Positions 36,818-50,238 are shown, counted from the first letter of the stretch. The stretch is DNA of 64,000 nt from Phycomyces blakesleeanus NRRL 1555(-) (GCF_001638985.1 NW_017265166.1:124001-188000); one strand, 5' to 3'. Made by a program: numbers and translations. Notes: a model not told the origin generated them from the sequence alone.

Positions 36818-38220
36818 TTTGTCATTTTGTCATTTATCATCCCACAACATTTAATTCATTTCGATATCTAGCCCTTCAAAATTCATCGGCATTGAGGATC
36901 CCTGAACTTCCTTCTTTCGCTCCGCGGTCTAGTCGCTTCCGGCCCGGTTTCAATAAGCCTTTTTTCTGTTATCTATATTATTTATTGAAACAGATGATTT
37001 GAACTTTAGTAAATCTAATCAACATCCCAATTGAATTTTTTCTTTATTTCTTTTGGTTTCGAATATTCCTCGTACAGCATGGTTTTGCTTCTACAGACTT
37101 TGAATTCTACATGAGAATCGTACGATTTGGTAGAAAGCTTCCTTTTTAAAGGTGGTGAGCCCACCTAACCCGATCCTTTATCTTTCCAGAAAGAAAGAAA
37201 AGGGTGGAGCTATACCGATTTTGTGGGCGGACGGGTCTCTGCTAAATTCCAATTAAAAGAAAACTAATTTTTTTGTTATTATTCTGGTCGAGTGTCAACA
37301 CAAACATCTCGTATAGAGTTTGATTGATATCTCAAATGTTTTTCTGCGATGGTGGTCGGAAAATATGGGTAGGCTCCTGACAGTTCTTTGGAAATGTTGC
37401 GATTTTTCTATCCACTCCAAGCACACAAAATTTCCTTTTTTTTTGGCATAATAGAGAGCAAATGCGATGTCAATGGTAATAGTGATACGATGGTTATTCG
37501 ACTACTATTGTCTAGATAGATGTATAGACAAATAGCTGATTGATTTTACCATTATTTTTCTTTAAAAAAAGAATTATCTTTCTGTTCTATCATTCTCTTC
37601 TTCTCTCCTTTATTTATGCATTTCTTCTATTTTGTAATGCCGAGCTCTTATTCTCAGGCACAAAGAAGAATCCAATGACGCAGTTGTTTTCCATTGAAGC
37701 CAAAAACTATATACCAAAAAAGAAATGAAAAATAGAGTTTATCAATCATTTTAATCGTGTATTCAAGTGTCTATTCAGAGGAGCTTCATTGTGTAGAAGC
37801 TACTCTTCTTGTGAGGTGGTATGTATGTGTACGTGTATTTATGTACGTGTGTATGCGGGCAAGGTATTTAAAGCAAAATGTCAATGCAACTTTAGGAATC
37901 TTGGTACGAAAGGGCCAGGGTCCAGATGACTGCATCGCACGTGTTTCTCATTTTCCACAAAAATTTCCTTCTCCCTCCTCTCTATCTATCTATCTCTCTC
38001 TCTGTGTGTGTGTGTGTGTGTTTGATCATTCGGCTTTACATGGTGACAAGCAACTTAAATTGGCAGCCACAAATTGTATAAATAAAGGACCCACAAAGGC
38101 AAACATCAGAAATTATATTTTTAAAATTTCACATTTCGCTGCCTTTCTCACCCGAACATCTTTCTCTTTTCTCTCTTCCCTTATTCTCTCTTTCTCTTTC
38201 ACATATTTACTCTATAAGAC
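36818..38220. other. Intergenic region between the Fanzor-like relic and the small secreted protein candidate
   Basis: A GC-richer patch near 36870-36965 reads on the minus strand as KGLLKPGRKRLDRGAKEGSS and might be a remnant of the interrupted gene's 5' end. Otherwise nothing coding was found. A CACGTG motif lies near 37937-37942. Confidence 0.5.
38077..38084 (+). promoter_or_regulatory. TATA-box candidate (TATAAATA)
   Basis: A TATAAATA sequence 136 bp upstream of the ATG at 38221 and followed by CT-rich DNA, a common layout for strongly expressed fungal genes. Inferred from sequence only. Confidence 0.4.
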
Positions 38221-38400
38221 ATGGCCGTTCAAATCATCATCTTATTCTTCGTCTTCCTCAAAGCCGTGACTTATATCGCAGTCCCTACTCAGGACGAAGA
38301 AGACGAAAAACACATTGTCGAACAAGACACCTATTACGAGCCCACAACAATGGAACCTGACTGGTCTCTAAGAGTCTACATTTCAGCCTTATCAACCTAA
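38221..38400 (+). CDS. Candidate small secreted protein, 59 residues
   Basis: An intact ATG-to-TAA frame of 59 codons. The first 20 or so residues (MAVQIIILFFVFLKAVTYIA) form a strongly hydrophobic stretch with a plausible signal-peptidase site near TYIA-VPT. The remaining peptide is acidic (TQDEEDEKHIVEQDTYYEPT) and has no Cys. A TATA-like box, a CT-rich leader just before the ATG and AATAAA-like signals after the stop support transcription. No family recognised; roles such as a secreted peptide, a processed pheromone-like product or a wall protein cannot be told apart. Because it is short, a chance frame remains possible. Confidence 0.45.
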   Translation: MAVQIIILFFVFLKAVTYIAVPTQDEEDEKHIVEQDTYYEPTTMEPDWSLRVYISALST

Positions 38401-41400
38401 ACCATTTCCAAAAGCCACAAAAACCTCCAAAACCTCCAAAACCGACTTATCAAATCTATCAAATGTCCAATTTCTACCAGGGCCTTGTATATATATATAT
38501 AATAATAATAACAGCAACAATAATTTTCTTTTTCTTCTTCTGGCATACGCATATAACCATCATCATCTATTTATTTATTCTTTTATCCTCTTTTCTTTTC
38601 AATAAATATTTACACAATGAACTCCATCTAAAATCGCAAATATTTTGTATGTTTATGTGTTTCTTACTCTATTTTTCATTAAATCTCCTATCCTTTTTCC
38701 CCGCATCACGCTCACCCATATAAAATAAAGTAAAATATAATATAAAAGAAAGAATTAAGAGATGATCATTATAGTAACACACGAAATACCAATCTTGTCC
38801 ACAGGAGATTTTAGCCAGCAAAATAATAATAATTTTTTGTTCTCCTTTTCAGGTTGAATACTATAATGCAATATCTTTTGTGTGTGTGTGTGGGAGAGGG
38901 GGGTGGTGTTCTGTGCACACAAGAATAGCCTAGCTTGATTTTGAAATAGTGATAATAAAGATTGAGGTCAAAATTGAAATGGAAATATGAACATAGACAG
39001 AAAAAACATGTGGACGAGCAAGCAGGCCATAGATGCATAGAAGCTAATAAATAAAGATACACGGGGGGGCATCGAAGAGAAAGGAAAGAACTATATTTAC
39101 TACTGAAGGCGCATTTTTGATTTTTTTTGTAAAACATCCTTTAGACTCAGAATATGATGAGAATAGAAATAATAACAACAGGACAAGGTTGGCATGGTGA
39201 CATTTCTTATTTGCCATCGTCATCCAAGTTTGATTAATAGTCTTGTGCACCAAACAAGAAAAATAAGGAAACTAATAAAATAACAACAGAACCTCTTTAT
39301 TATCAAGAGACTGTTTAATGCTAATATTCTTATTCCTATTCATTCGTCATCAAAGTAAATTAAGGTATCTAGATTCTAATCAACATTCGATTACGACACA
39401 ACCAAGAAAAATTCAAACCAAAGTTGAGTTTGGAGCTGTCAAAACAGATATTTGGATAAAGTACAAGATGAAAATACATGGCAACTGTGTCTGTGTGTTT
39501 TAAATAAACGACACTTGTACTTTAATTCTCATTACTACTTTCTTTATTGACCATGGCTTGTCTGGCTGTGTATAGCATATCATATCATATCATATTATGC
39601 ACATTAAGATTAAGATTAACTCCCATTTGTTCCAAGCAAATAAATTATAGTAAAATCTGTTTCTAATGTATCATACAAAAAAATCTTATTCTTATCTTCT
39701 GGTGTGTCAAAACAAGAGAAGCTGTGGTTAGAGTTTAGTCAAGTCAATGGCTATAACATCATAGTACAGAAGAAATGGAAAGTTAACAAATCTTGTCTTT
39801 ACAGTTTCCCTGACAAACAAGCTGTTTATGTGCCTGACATTCAGCAACTGTTACATGCAGGATAATTTGTCCGACTACATCCCATTTCACACACACAGAG
39901 AGAGTAGGTGTGGGGATATCTACCAGGGATCTACACTGGTCGAGAATATTAAATATGCATGCTGGCCAACCTATCATCCTTTTCAACTACACTATACTCT
40001 AAAGGAGGACGTACATTTATGTAGTATTGATACTTGACTTGATATCCAAGACAGACTTAATTACCACAAAGGAATACGCTTCATAATGTTCAAGAACACT
40101 TTCTGTTTCTCTTTATTTTCATTCTTTCTTTTAAGAAATAAGATCCGAAGAAGTTACAAGGATCTTTGTAGCACATCATCTGGTTTTTGTTTTTTTTGTT
40201 TTGATACCTTTTATATTTGGATATGTAACAAAGGATCTTAAGGTTCTCTCTTTTTTTCTCTTTATTGAATAAATAGAAAGTACAATCGTTAAAGCCAATA
40301 GACTCATTCAAGAAGAACAACAAAAGACAAGAGACATAACAACGGCTATTGGTTTGTATGTACTTAATGTCCAAAGAAGAGAACACAAGACAGAATATAT
40401 GTATATTGGAAATCACACAAAATGGCAAGAATTCTTCCCGGGTAACCTTCTTTTCTTTTGTATTTAAAACATCAACGGACAAATAGCCTTTTTTAGGGTT
40501 CTTGCCGTTAACACAGCTGTTAATTTAGTCAAGACAGTTTATTTCTATTGGTCTAAAATATATAAACTTATGTTATACCGGCTCCAGGCACCAGATAATC
40601 CGAACTGTAGTTACAACCGAGAAGCACAACACAATTTCTTTTGAGGGATATTCTCCCTTAATTTACCCTCCTTTCGTTTGACTATACCTACAGCTATAAT
40701 ATTTATATATAGAATGGAATCGATCAATGTTGTAGGACAGAGTACAAGAGCATCATGTACATCATCGAGACACATTTATATGTACATATATGGAATTATT
40801 TAATATCACATTTCCATATTCCATCACAGCCAACCGCCTTTCTCTCATCTTTGTATATATATTATATCTATAGTTATTGCACAGACAAGAGGGGTAACTT
40901 TTTTGTTTCCATGCAAAACTGCGGCTAACCACCCCCTTCCTTCTCCGCCAGTGCATGATACTAATGCTGCTAATGCTGCTAACGATGCTAGTGACTATTA
41001 TAATTACTTTTAGAGCTGATGTATATCCGGGGTTTACTCTATTCACTATATCTCCCTTTGGGCCATGTGCTATTCTCATTTTTACAACTGTAATGTACAT
41101 CACAAAATGGAATGGCGGTGAAATATAACTAAAAGAATTGTGCTCAGCATAAATTCATAATCAACTCCCCCTCACACCTTTGTTTTCCCTTTTCTCTCTC
41201 TCTCTCTCTTTTATTTATTTATGCAGCACGAACACATATACATAAATACCAATAAAATAAATATCTCATTTAGTCACTAGAGCCTTTCCTTAGTTAGATT
41301 TTTCCAAAACTATTATATTTTTATTCATGAGCCCAGTGGCTTTAATTGCAAACACCAGCCCAGCCTTTATAGGCCTAGTTTAACCAAACATAACACAACA

Positions 41401-42919
41401 CAACCTAACCCTGCTAATTATAATCTATTCACTCGAGATCTTCTTCTTCGTTTTCTTCGTCTTCTTGCTTTTTCCATATTATATATATATCTGCATGCTC
41501 ATCACCATCCTCACCATTATATCCAGGTAAAAACAGGTTATTAATTACACAGTCAATATTTCAGTTTATCAATTCACATACATAATGTTCTCTGATCCAC
41601 ATTGACATTACTGCTAACTAAAGACATTTGAATGATCTTCTTCTTCTTCTTCTTTTCTCTTTGGGGTTCTCTAGGGAGGTCTGGTTTGTATTAAAGAAAG
41701 TCTCTCTCGATCTCTATCTTGGTGCTACTCACAAATACACAAAACAAATAGCAATTAAAGAGAAGATCGATATCCTCTCCCTTTTCAAATTTACTCATCT
41801 TTGTAGCATCTATGTTTATATTTCTTTTGTTCTCCTTAATATTTCTTTAGTATTACCTTTTTGCAAAGTTTCGTATTTGTGGATGACAAGCTGGTGATCA
41901 TGAAACTGTAACACTGATTGTAGACCTACATAATCACAATCACAATCACAATAGTTGATCTAAAAGAACACAAACCAAAGAAGGAGAAAGGTTTTGTACT
42001 CTGAAACAAGTAGATTACTCTTTTAGACCTTGAAAAGAAAAATAAAGTATCTGTTACACCCATCTTTCATCTTTAGGCTTTAAACTTTCTTTCTTTCTTT
42101 CATTCTTCTTCTTCTTCTTCTGTTAATATACCAATATATATATATATATATAAACAATTCTTGATCAATTAACAAGAAATTGGTGGGTACGTGCTCTTTT
42201 GGTACAATGTTTTGTTACATCATTCTTAATTATCGTACACAAGGCACAAATACTAGTCATGTCTTATTGGTCTATTACTGTATTCAATAGAGATATTATC
42301 AATACAATGCATTATAGTCATTGCCAGATAACCAAACAAGAAATCAAACAATTGAATCAAAGTCTATAACAAATTAAATAAATAAAGAAATAGAGACATT
42401 TCATAATATAAACATCACAGGCGAATTAAAAAGTAGATTGTTAGAAATAGTCTCGATGTAGCCCAATAGAAATGTCAAGGTACAAAAATCATAACAGCAA
42501 CATAAATAATCAAATTATGTTATCTTATTGTAACAAGCACACCATCGTGTTCCCATTAATATATAGATTGTTTCTCTCACACACGGACACACGGACACTC
42601 GGACACTCAAAGAAATTTATATGTACATGTATTAACTATGCAGTCTATAGATCATAAGCACAGACCTTTTGTCTCCTTTGTATTGTGTTCAATAATAATA
42701 GAATAAGTTTATATATATATTTTAAGGATATTTAATACATAATATTTAGATAGATAAATAAATAATAATAATAATAATAATATAATAAGAAAGGCGGTGA
42801 ACTTTCTGTTGTCTTGAGGAAGCCATGTAGCTTGGGTTGTTTGTACATGTGGAAAATACAATACTAGAATACACACCAAGAATAAGAAGTGCTAATGATA
42901 TGAATATAGCTCTCTAGAC
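38401..42919. other. Intergenic region of 4.5 kb, no gene recognised
   Basis: AT-rich with CT, TG and AT repeats. Minus-strand frames at 39783-39986 and 40762-41103 have ordinary-looking sequence (the former with six Cys) but no recognised family, no repeat structure and no splice partners. Probably contains old, unrecognisable remnants. Confidence 0.5.
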
Positions 42920-44229
42920 TTAATAAAAACAGTAAGAATATGAATACATCAACGACAGACACAATAACCCAGTTTTCCAGAACAATTGGCCATCTCCACC
43001 AAAGCCAAGTCTCGGAGAGCCATTTGAAACCCCCTTGGTGTTACGAAAGTCCTGTTTGACCAATCCCATCCAGGCAACATTCTGAGAATCGTTTGAAGGA
43101 TCAACCTTATTCGCAATTCCAATCTCCCAGGCATCTTCAACCTCTTCTTCTTCCTCTTCCTCTCCTGGCTCTTTGGGACTGTTCGGAAATTCACGCTGTG
43201 GGCATCCTTTGCGACGACAGATCGGAAACACCCACCGGCGCGGTACATCAAACGGATCGATCAATTTGGACTGTGTGATACCCGTGCTGTTCGAAATCCA
43301 GTCTAGCATGTTCGACACATTGGCAAAACTCTCGGTAATTGTGACATTCTTAGATCTCGAACTACTGCTAGTGGTAGCAGCAGTATTGACAGTATTGGCT
43401 GTATTGAGTGGGATAGGACATGTTGGATGATCCTTGTCTGGATCATGGACACCGAATATCCTGGCCAGCGGGCCGAGCACAAATGGCATCAGAACAGGAT
43501 CCGAATTGTCTTTTGATGCCGGCATATAGACCACAAGAGGTCCACCAGAATCACCATGGCAGGCAATCAGATTGTCATCGGTCGATCTTGCTTCGATCAT
43601 GTCTGCCGTATTTGCATTGAATTGAGTGATTTCGAGATGAAGTTTCTTTAGTTCAGGTGATTCCGGTCGATTGTTTCCAATGTACCCATAACCCATCAGA
43701 GTTGCTAATACACACAATCTGTTTTAGATAACATTAACAGTAGCTCATATGACTTACCTTGTTTATTATCGAGATTCATAGTAGGTGACCAGAGAGCAAT
43801 TCGATCGACATTGGTGGATGGCTTTAGTGGCTCGGACAGCCAGACCAGAGCTGTATCGTAGTGCATGTCTGGTTCATCTGTTGGCTTGGGCTGATAGGAT
43901 GGGTGGACCTTCCAATCCGAAATGGAGCCAATCTTTTGGTGTTTGCGATCTTTGTGGCCGTATCCAACAAAGTAAGGGTTGGGACGGTCTGTGAAGGTAG
44001 ATGGATGTGGGGAGTCTGCTACACAGTGCGCTGCTGTCAGAATAATCGGTGGGTCAAATGAGATGATCATTCCTCCACATATGTGTGGGTTTCCTAGCAT
44101 TACATAAAATGGAAATGCCTGCGAGCTAGAAACAGATGTACCATTCTGGATGGCCAAAACAGGTACATACCCTCCTACCAAAGAGATCAAAAGCGCTGTT
44201 TCTACAATGTTTTTCAGTAGGTTCTTCAT
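42920..44229 (-). CDS. Trypsin-like (S1A) serine protease with C-terminal extension
   Basis: Minus-strand exons 44229-43758 and 43704-42920 with a 53-bp intron; 418 residues. A signal-type segment lies at residues 9-26 (VETALLISLVGGYVPVLA). The catalytic triad is visible: His68 in ILTAAHC, Asp125 in HYDTALVWL and Ser210 in CHGDSGGPLVVY. The domain ends near FANVSNMLDWISNSTG. A further 120 residues follow, with an acidic run of Glu (GEEEEEEEVEDAWEIG) and a final hydrophobic tail (LLCLSLMYSYSYCF) that could be a membrane or GPI-attachment signal. Secreted S1 proteases act in nutrient release or host interaction; the substrate cannot be predicted. Residue 204 before the catalytic Ser is a short, neutral DDNL-type pocket rather than a clear trypsin Asp, so specificity is open. 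Confidence 0.92.
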
Positions 44230-46789
44230 AAGGTGGTACCAGAAAGAAGAAGAAAAAAGATGTGGAAGAAGAAGAAGAGGAAAGATATGTATAGAAACAG
44301 CAGAACAAAAGAGGTATGATTGTTACAGAGACTATAAAATCACAGATATAATATAAATAAATAAGAAAGGATTATGGTCTTGAAGTTCAAATAAAATAAA
44401 CGAAAAGAAAGGCTTGGTGTAGTCTTGTCAAGAACGAAGAGATGTGCGTCGCCAATTAGATTAATTGGGGAGGAATGAAATGAGAGGGGCATTCCATCCC
44501 TTGAAGACAAGCAACATCTCTTTTATACATGGATTAAATGAGATTAATCAATTAAATGGCACAGACGATTTTTCGTTTTACTTGTATAGATTTATAAAGG
44601 CAAAACAGCTATATAGCTATATATCTTTATAGTAGAACAAATTCTTGGCTATTACTCTGGCATAAAGTCCCAAGAGACTGATGTATATGCACATCAAATG
44701 GCATGAATTACAAACTATTGCAGTATAAATATCTCTTCTGTCTTACCGAGATTGCTTACGTATCTATAGACATATTATATTATACATGAATAAGTGTGAA
44801 AGGCCTAATGACTGTCCTTTTAGGAGACACATAATTTTGTTACATTACATTACCTTACTTTTTTTTATTTGGATATGTCATCAAAGATTGGTTGCTTTTG
44901 ATGATAAATATGCTTAATATACTATATATGGTATACTATATCACAGCAACTTGGCTTGGGTGCATTTACATTTAAAGATTATCATCAATTAGCCAAATTC
45001 TGATCTACAGTATAAAACCAGCCTTACCGACCAGTTCAGAGCTATTAATCCAATGTAAGATGAATAGATCAATAGAATTCTAAAGTGATATTGATCTAGT
45101 AATACTACTTATTTTAGTAGACCTTTGAATCTCATTTTGTGCTTCAGATATACTCTGTGTAATCAATACCGTAGAATATGACTATCCTGAGGATTACAAG
45201 CTGTCAAGACTGAAATGAAATGATATATAATAGAACAAAAGGGGTAAATATAATATATACATGGTCCACAAGAATCTTTATAAGAAAAAGACATCCAGAC
45301 ACATATAACATCTATAAAGCATTTACTATATGTTACTATCTCAATAGCCTACGTTGTTAAAGTAGAATCTTTATATTGGTGTCCTGAATATATTTAATGG
45401 TTTTGATAATAAAATTTCTGTTTAAGCCCATTAGTTCAATCAACAACATTTGTTTTAGTGACTACGGTTATGCAAGACGTGCATGGTCTACGTAACCAAA
45501 CCTCTCAATTTTCCACACACTCACCCGCTCTAATACTCTTCTTTCTCTTCCCTTTCTATTTTCTAGTTCTTCTTTTGTCTTTGCTTGCTTGCTTGCTTGT
45601 AATAATTATAACTCTTACGGAAAATATATTTGGTTTGAGTCTAATTATTGCTTTAATTCGGTCGACAAATTACATATATATATATATATATATATCAAGC
45701 TTCAGCAGAATATCCAGAACAGCAACAAATCAACCTGCTCAAAACCACATAGAAATTAGAAAAATAATAATAACAGGCACACAAAAGCAAACTAACAAAG
45801 AGAAGATCTAGGCCTCTGTAATCTCTTGGTTATATATATAGTTAAATTAGTTATTATGATACGGAAACCAAAGGAGTCAAAGGAACCAATGTTCTCAAAT
45901 AACATCAGGTCAAGATCAGTATGCCAAGAAATCCTACAACCATGTACAAAGCATTTTGAACATTAATATATCAATACATATTCCTGTATGTTTTGTACAA
46001 TAAATGGAAATAGTTAATTTTCAAGGCAATGATGGCATTACAGTACAGTACAGTACAGTACAGTACATTACATTACATTTCTTTTTTTTTCCTGCTTTCA
46101 TTAAAAGCCATTGATCTATCAATACTACATTAGTATCTAAACCGACGTAGCCTGACAAGTTTTTTTTTAAAAGAGAATACTCTTGATCTTGAATGAAATA
46201 AGAGTCATATCCAAGATGTTCCTGGCCATAGACTCCATTGGTTAAACCATATATTTCTTGAAGAAGTTTATCAATAGCATAAAACGTAACTTATATACAA
46301 CTGCATTTACGAAAAGAAAAGAAAAATAATCATTTAATTAAAAGAAGAAGAATAAGAAAGGTTTTTTTTTTAGCAATTGTTAACAATTTGATCAAGAATC
46401 TTGTTTTTCTGTTTCAATTTTAGGACTTGAAGACAGACAATAGATTATATAAAAAAAACATTGTTTCAATAATAATTAAAATTGTATTTGTATTTGTATT
46501 TGTGAGTTAGCGTGTGTGTGTGTGTCAGCATAAATCTGGGGGAATTTCTATAATTTCTTTTTATATATATTATCTTGTTGAAAACGGAGCATGCTAGTGG
46601 GGCAAAGCACAAGACATCCGATCTTCTTGTCCCACAATGATTGAATAAAAGGTGACTGATAGATATATTGATAAATAGATAGATAGATAGATAGATAGAT
46701 GAGTGGGTGGGAGAGTTTGACGATATCCATTGATGTGTGGATAAAATTAGTTGCGAAATATTTATGTGCAAATAATGTATAAATCATTA
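44230..46789. other. Intergenic region of 2.6 kb, no gene recognised
   Basis: Upstream of the S1 protease gene and downstream of the stress protein gene. Holds an AT repeat near 45675-45693, a CAGTA/CATTA repeat near 46041-46077, poly-T tracts and (GATA)n near 46676-46700. No convincing exon. Confidence 0.55.
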
Positions 46790-47547
46790 TCATTTAACAA
46801 TCAGAACAGGACACTTGGCTTGAGACTGGACATAATCACTAAAGCTTCCCATGAAGAATCTTTAAGAGATCAAATAAAAGTAAAGCATTGGATGAGTAAA
46901 ACCAAAAAAGAATCTTTATTTCTCTTTCTCACTATAGTATATCTTCATATAGGCTATCTCACCTTTTCCACCCCGACAGACTGCGACTTCCCATCACAAG
47001 GCAATCTGTTTTCTGAGAATCGATGTACTGAACCAGAGTATCACAAGCTTTGGAAGCCATTGCTTTGTAAATGCGGTATGATACATTATTGAATCCTTTG
47101 GCGTTCAACCTCTTTACTATGTTGGCCATAGCCAAAGAATTCTGGGCAGCAGTCTAAATCAATAAATATATCAATAACCTTATTGGCCAAATAAAAAAGA
47201 GTTTTCTTTTTTTACACATCATTTACCTCTTTCTGAATATCCGACAGGGTTCCATCATCAAAAACCACAGCCTCTAAGAGTAAAGAAACAAAGAAGTGTT
47301 GCTTTAGCTTAAATCATCATCACTGTCATGATTATCATTGCCATGATAGTAATGCTAGTAAGTCTATGTCCACTCTTTATATACCTAGTTCATCCGATAC
47401 GTCATTATCATCCTCGACAACCAAGACCATAAAGATATATATGTTGTCCGTTTTGCGTAAAAAGTTTTCGGCCACCCACTGAACTGTGTAGTCGGCTTCC
47501 TCTGACAAAGGATCAATAGAAAGCACAATTTGACGTGAAGAACTCAT
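46790..47547 (-). CDS. Universal stress protein (USP) family protein
   Basis: Minus-strand exons 47547-47385, 47273-47227, 47153-46963 and 46859-46790; phases agree and give 156 residues, the normal USP length. The N-terminal beta strand reads RQIVLSIDPLSEEADYTVQW, and the C-terminal half has TDCLVMGSRSLSGWKR, MGSFSDYVQSQAKCPVLIVK. The USP ATP-binding motif is usually G-2x-G-9x-G-S/T; here the first and last glycines are kept (MGSRS, MGSFS) but the second is Ser, so nucleotide binding may be altered. USPs are small cytosolic proteins induced by stress; their molecular task in fungi is unclear. It is divergent from the hypothetical gene at 48823. Confidence 0.9.
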
Positions 47548-48822
47548 GAGAAAAATAAATAAATTTTAAAAAAAAAAAGAAGAAGAAGAAGAAAAGGAGA
47601 AAGAGACAGGCTCTGAAACTAAAATGAAATGATGATAATAATTTATGATTCTAGTTTGTTAACCAAACCTAGAAATTAACCTTGTACCCCCGAAGAGTAC
47701 CTTGAGAAATAAAGAAGGAACACCAATTTTTACAAAGGACATGTTGTTACACACACACGCACAAACAAAGACACAAGTCATTATTATATGTATTAATCCA
47801 ATAAAAGCAGTTTTTCATAATAAAGAAAAAGATGCGATAAAAATAATGAGATTGTTATAATATTTTATATACATAGATAGATAGATAGATAGATATCTTC
47901 TTGCCGTCTCAACTTTGGATTTTCTTGTGATTATTCAAAGCGGACACATTTCCTAATTATCCTTCCAGTCCGGGTATCAGCCCTTTGTCCTCAAATCATT
48001 ACAAAATATTTCACCATATTTTTGTTTCCGTTTCTTAATGTTCGAGGTGGTCAGAATTGTACCTACCTTTAGACTTTCTCTGCACATAGCGATTGCCCAT
48101 TTCTTTTTCTGAACCACGGTTTTCTATTTATGGCTACAATTCATTCTAGATTTGATCCATCTCATTCGTGTTGACAAATCTTTCCATATCAGAAAATATA
48201 TGACCATTACTGAGAAAATCAAAAGAAGAAGAAGAAGAAGTTCTACTGACACAAATTCTTTTTATTTTGAAAAAGACGTCTGTGCTTTTCTGTTAATACT
48301 TAGAAAAAAATCCAGAAACTCGCAACTTTTTATTTTCTTGCGTACAACTCTGAATAATAAAAAAAAAGGGGGTAGAAGGAAAAGTCAAGTTATTGAGCTG
48401 TGAAAACTAGAAATATAGCCACAGAAGATTGTAGATAACTTGAACGGGCCACAAGGGTAGATTATTGAACATTATTATTACAGTATAAGTTTTCGAACTG
48501 CAGCAAAAAACAAAAAAAAAAAAACAAAAAACATTCAAAATAACCTTGTCAGAAAAGCAGTGGCTCTTATTGGAAAGCGTTCGTCTCTCTAGGATTAACG
48601 AAACATATTGATTTGATTTGATACCTTTAAAAGGTACCCTTTCCCACCTTATCTTCATTCTCATTCTCTTTCTCTTTCTCCCTCTCTTCTTCTTCTCTTC
48701 TTCTTCTTTCCCCTTTCTTATATTTTATATATATATAATTTGTACATAATATTTTTTTTTAATTTTTAATTTTTATTTTATTACTGTAAAACTATATTTC
48801 ATTTGTTGCCATAGAAACAATA
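47548..48822. other. Divergent promoter region between the USP gene and the gene at 48823
   Basis: AT-rich with (GATA)n near 47874-47894, AAG repeats and CT-rich DNA near 48660-48720, followed by TATATATATA near 48728. No coding sequence recognised. Confidence 0.5.
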
Positions 48823-49359
48823 ATGTCTGTCACCACTGTCGACTATTCCTCCAGATTCAAGGCTCTTGTAAAACCAGCCAGGTTCTGGCGTAGTAACAAG
48901 ACAACCCCTGTAATCGAAAAAACCATAGACTCAGATACAACCAAGGATGTATCTCTTCCTGCAATACTACTAGCTGCAGGACCCGCACCAGCACCAGCAC
49001 CAGTTCCAGAAGAAAGTCAAGAGAAACCAAAGCTTATTTTCAGGACACCTAGTTTCCTCTTATCCAAATCCTCGGAAAATCTCCCAACTCCACGATCTTC
49101 TTTTGAAACCATTGCCCTCAGAGAGACCGCAAAGGACGAAATCTACGAATTATCGACGGTCAACGATTCCGGGCTCTATCTCCCTCCTTCTCCTTGCGAA
49201 GAAACAAAACGTGACCATTGGGTTGGCATTGATCAGGAGGCCATGATATTTCGGCTGCCTAGTCCTGCTCATTTAACCACACAACCTGGCCAGAAGCATT
49301 GTTTCTTTACGCCCTCGACAACTATTGCCGAGCAATACACTTCATTTGACTTGGCTTGA
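48823..49359 (+). CDS. Hypothetical Ser/Thr/Pro-rich protein, 178 residues
   Basis: Single-exon frame with ATG at 48823 in an AACAATAATG context and TGA at 49357-49359. No family recognised. The sequence is hydrophilic with a PAPAPAP run (residues about 53-61), several Ser-Pro or Thr-Pro sites (NLPTPRSS, LPPSPCEE, RLPSPAH, FFTPST) and no membrane segment or signal peptide, so it is likely an intrinsically disordered protein regulated by phosphorylation; that is inference. A CT-rich stretch and AT-rich DNA precede the start, and long AT-rich DNA follows. Codon use and amino-acid content look like a real gene. It is unspliced, which is unusual among its neighbours. Confidence 0.7.
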   Translation: MSVTTVDYSSRFKALVKPARFWRSNKTTPVIEKTIDSDTTKDVSLPAILLAAGPAPAPAPVPEESQEKPKLIFRTPSFLLSKSSENLPTPRSSFETIALRETAKDEIYELSTVNDSGLYLPPSPCEETKRDHWVGIDQEAMIFRLPSPAHLTTQPGQKHCFFTPSTTIAEQYTSFDLA

Positions 49360-50238
49360 TTTCCTGTTACCTACTATTATCCATTTACTTAATACTTAAT
49401 ATTCACTAATATTCCTTTTTCTTTACTTTATTATTACTAGCTCTATAATATCTTATCAATATACTAATGAACCCTTTTCCCCCCACATAATATAATGATC
49501 ATAATAATACTAATAATACTTGATATCAAGAACCACATTCTATTTTGTGTGTGTAGTCTGTATGTGATATTTCAGGTGACTTTACAATACAAACACACAC
49601 ACATATATATATATATATATTTGTGTGTGTATGGGTACTGTATATTTATTTTAAAGCCAAAAAAGAATATTATGTATATATGGTTGTCAAGCAATGGTCC
49701 AAACAAGGTCAATCGTGGTTACATTTTTGACGTTTAACTATATATTTGACTTTACCAATGATGATAGGATCTGACCTCCCCCACAGAACACAAAAATAGT
49801 ATATATGTTGTATATGTATATATGTTGGTGTGATTTTTTTTAAGCATAAAAAAAAAAAACTAATTTTTTTTCTATTTCTCTGTCACCCTGACTTTTTTAT
49901 TTTTTATTTTTCTTGAATCCTAAAAGAGAAAAAAAAACTAGCCAATTAAAAAACTTTTTTTTTCCTTTTTAAAAGGAGTCACAAGATAATGCTAGTCACA
50001 GAGCTTTTTGGGCTGTAGAGACTAAAGCCTATTTGGCACTGTATCAAATCAATGACTTCACGATGAAGCCATTAGTTCTGTTTCTTGCCTTGCAGGACAG
50101 CATAAACGAAATAATAAATAGTCAAATATTTTGTGTATATAAAGAGGTGTCAAATTAGATCCATAAGATGGTAACTTTTTCTTCTTCCCCCACTTTTATT
50201 TACAAGTTTTTCTTAAAAACATAACGACATCAATCATA
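49360..50238. other. 3' flank and promoter region between two unrecognised genes
   Basis: Contains CA and TA repeats near 49591-49630, poly-A and poly-T tracts, and a TATA-like box at 50136-50143. No coding sequence seen. Confidence 0.55.
50136..50143 (+). promoter_or_regulatory. TATA-box candidate (TATATAAA)
   Basis: Lies 96 bp upstream of the ATG at 50239 and is followed by a CT-rich run near 50179-50195. Sequence-based inference. Confidence 0.45.

Noticed and set aside
39783..39986. Minus-strand frame with six Cys, considered as a cysteine-rich secreted peptide
   Set aside because: No signal peptide at a real start, no exon partners, and the plus strand is equally open.
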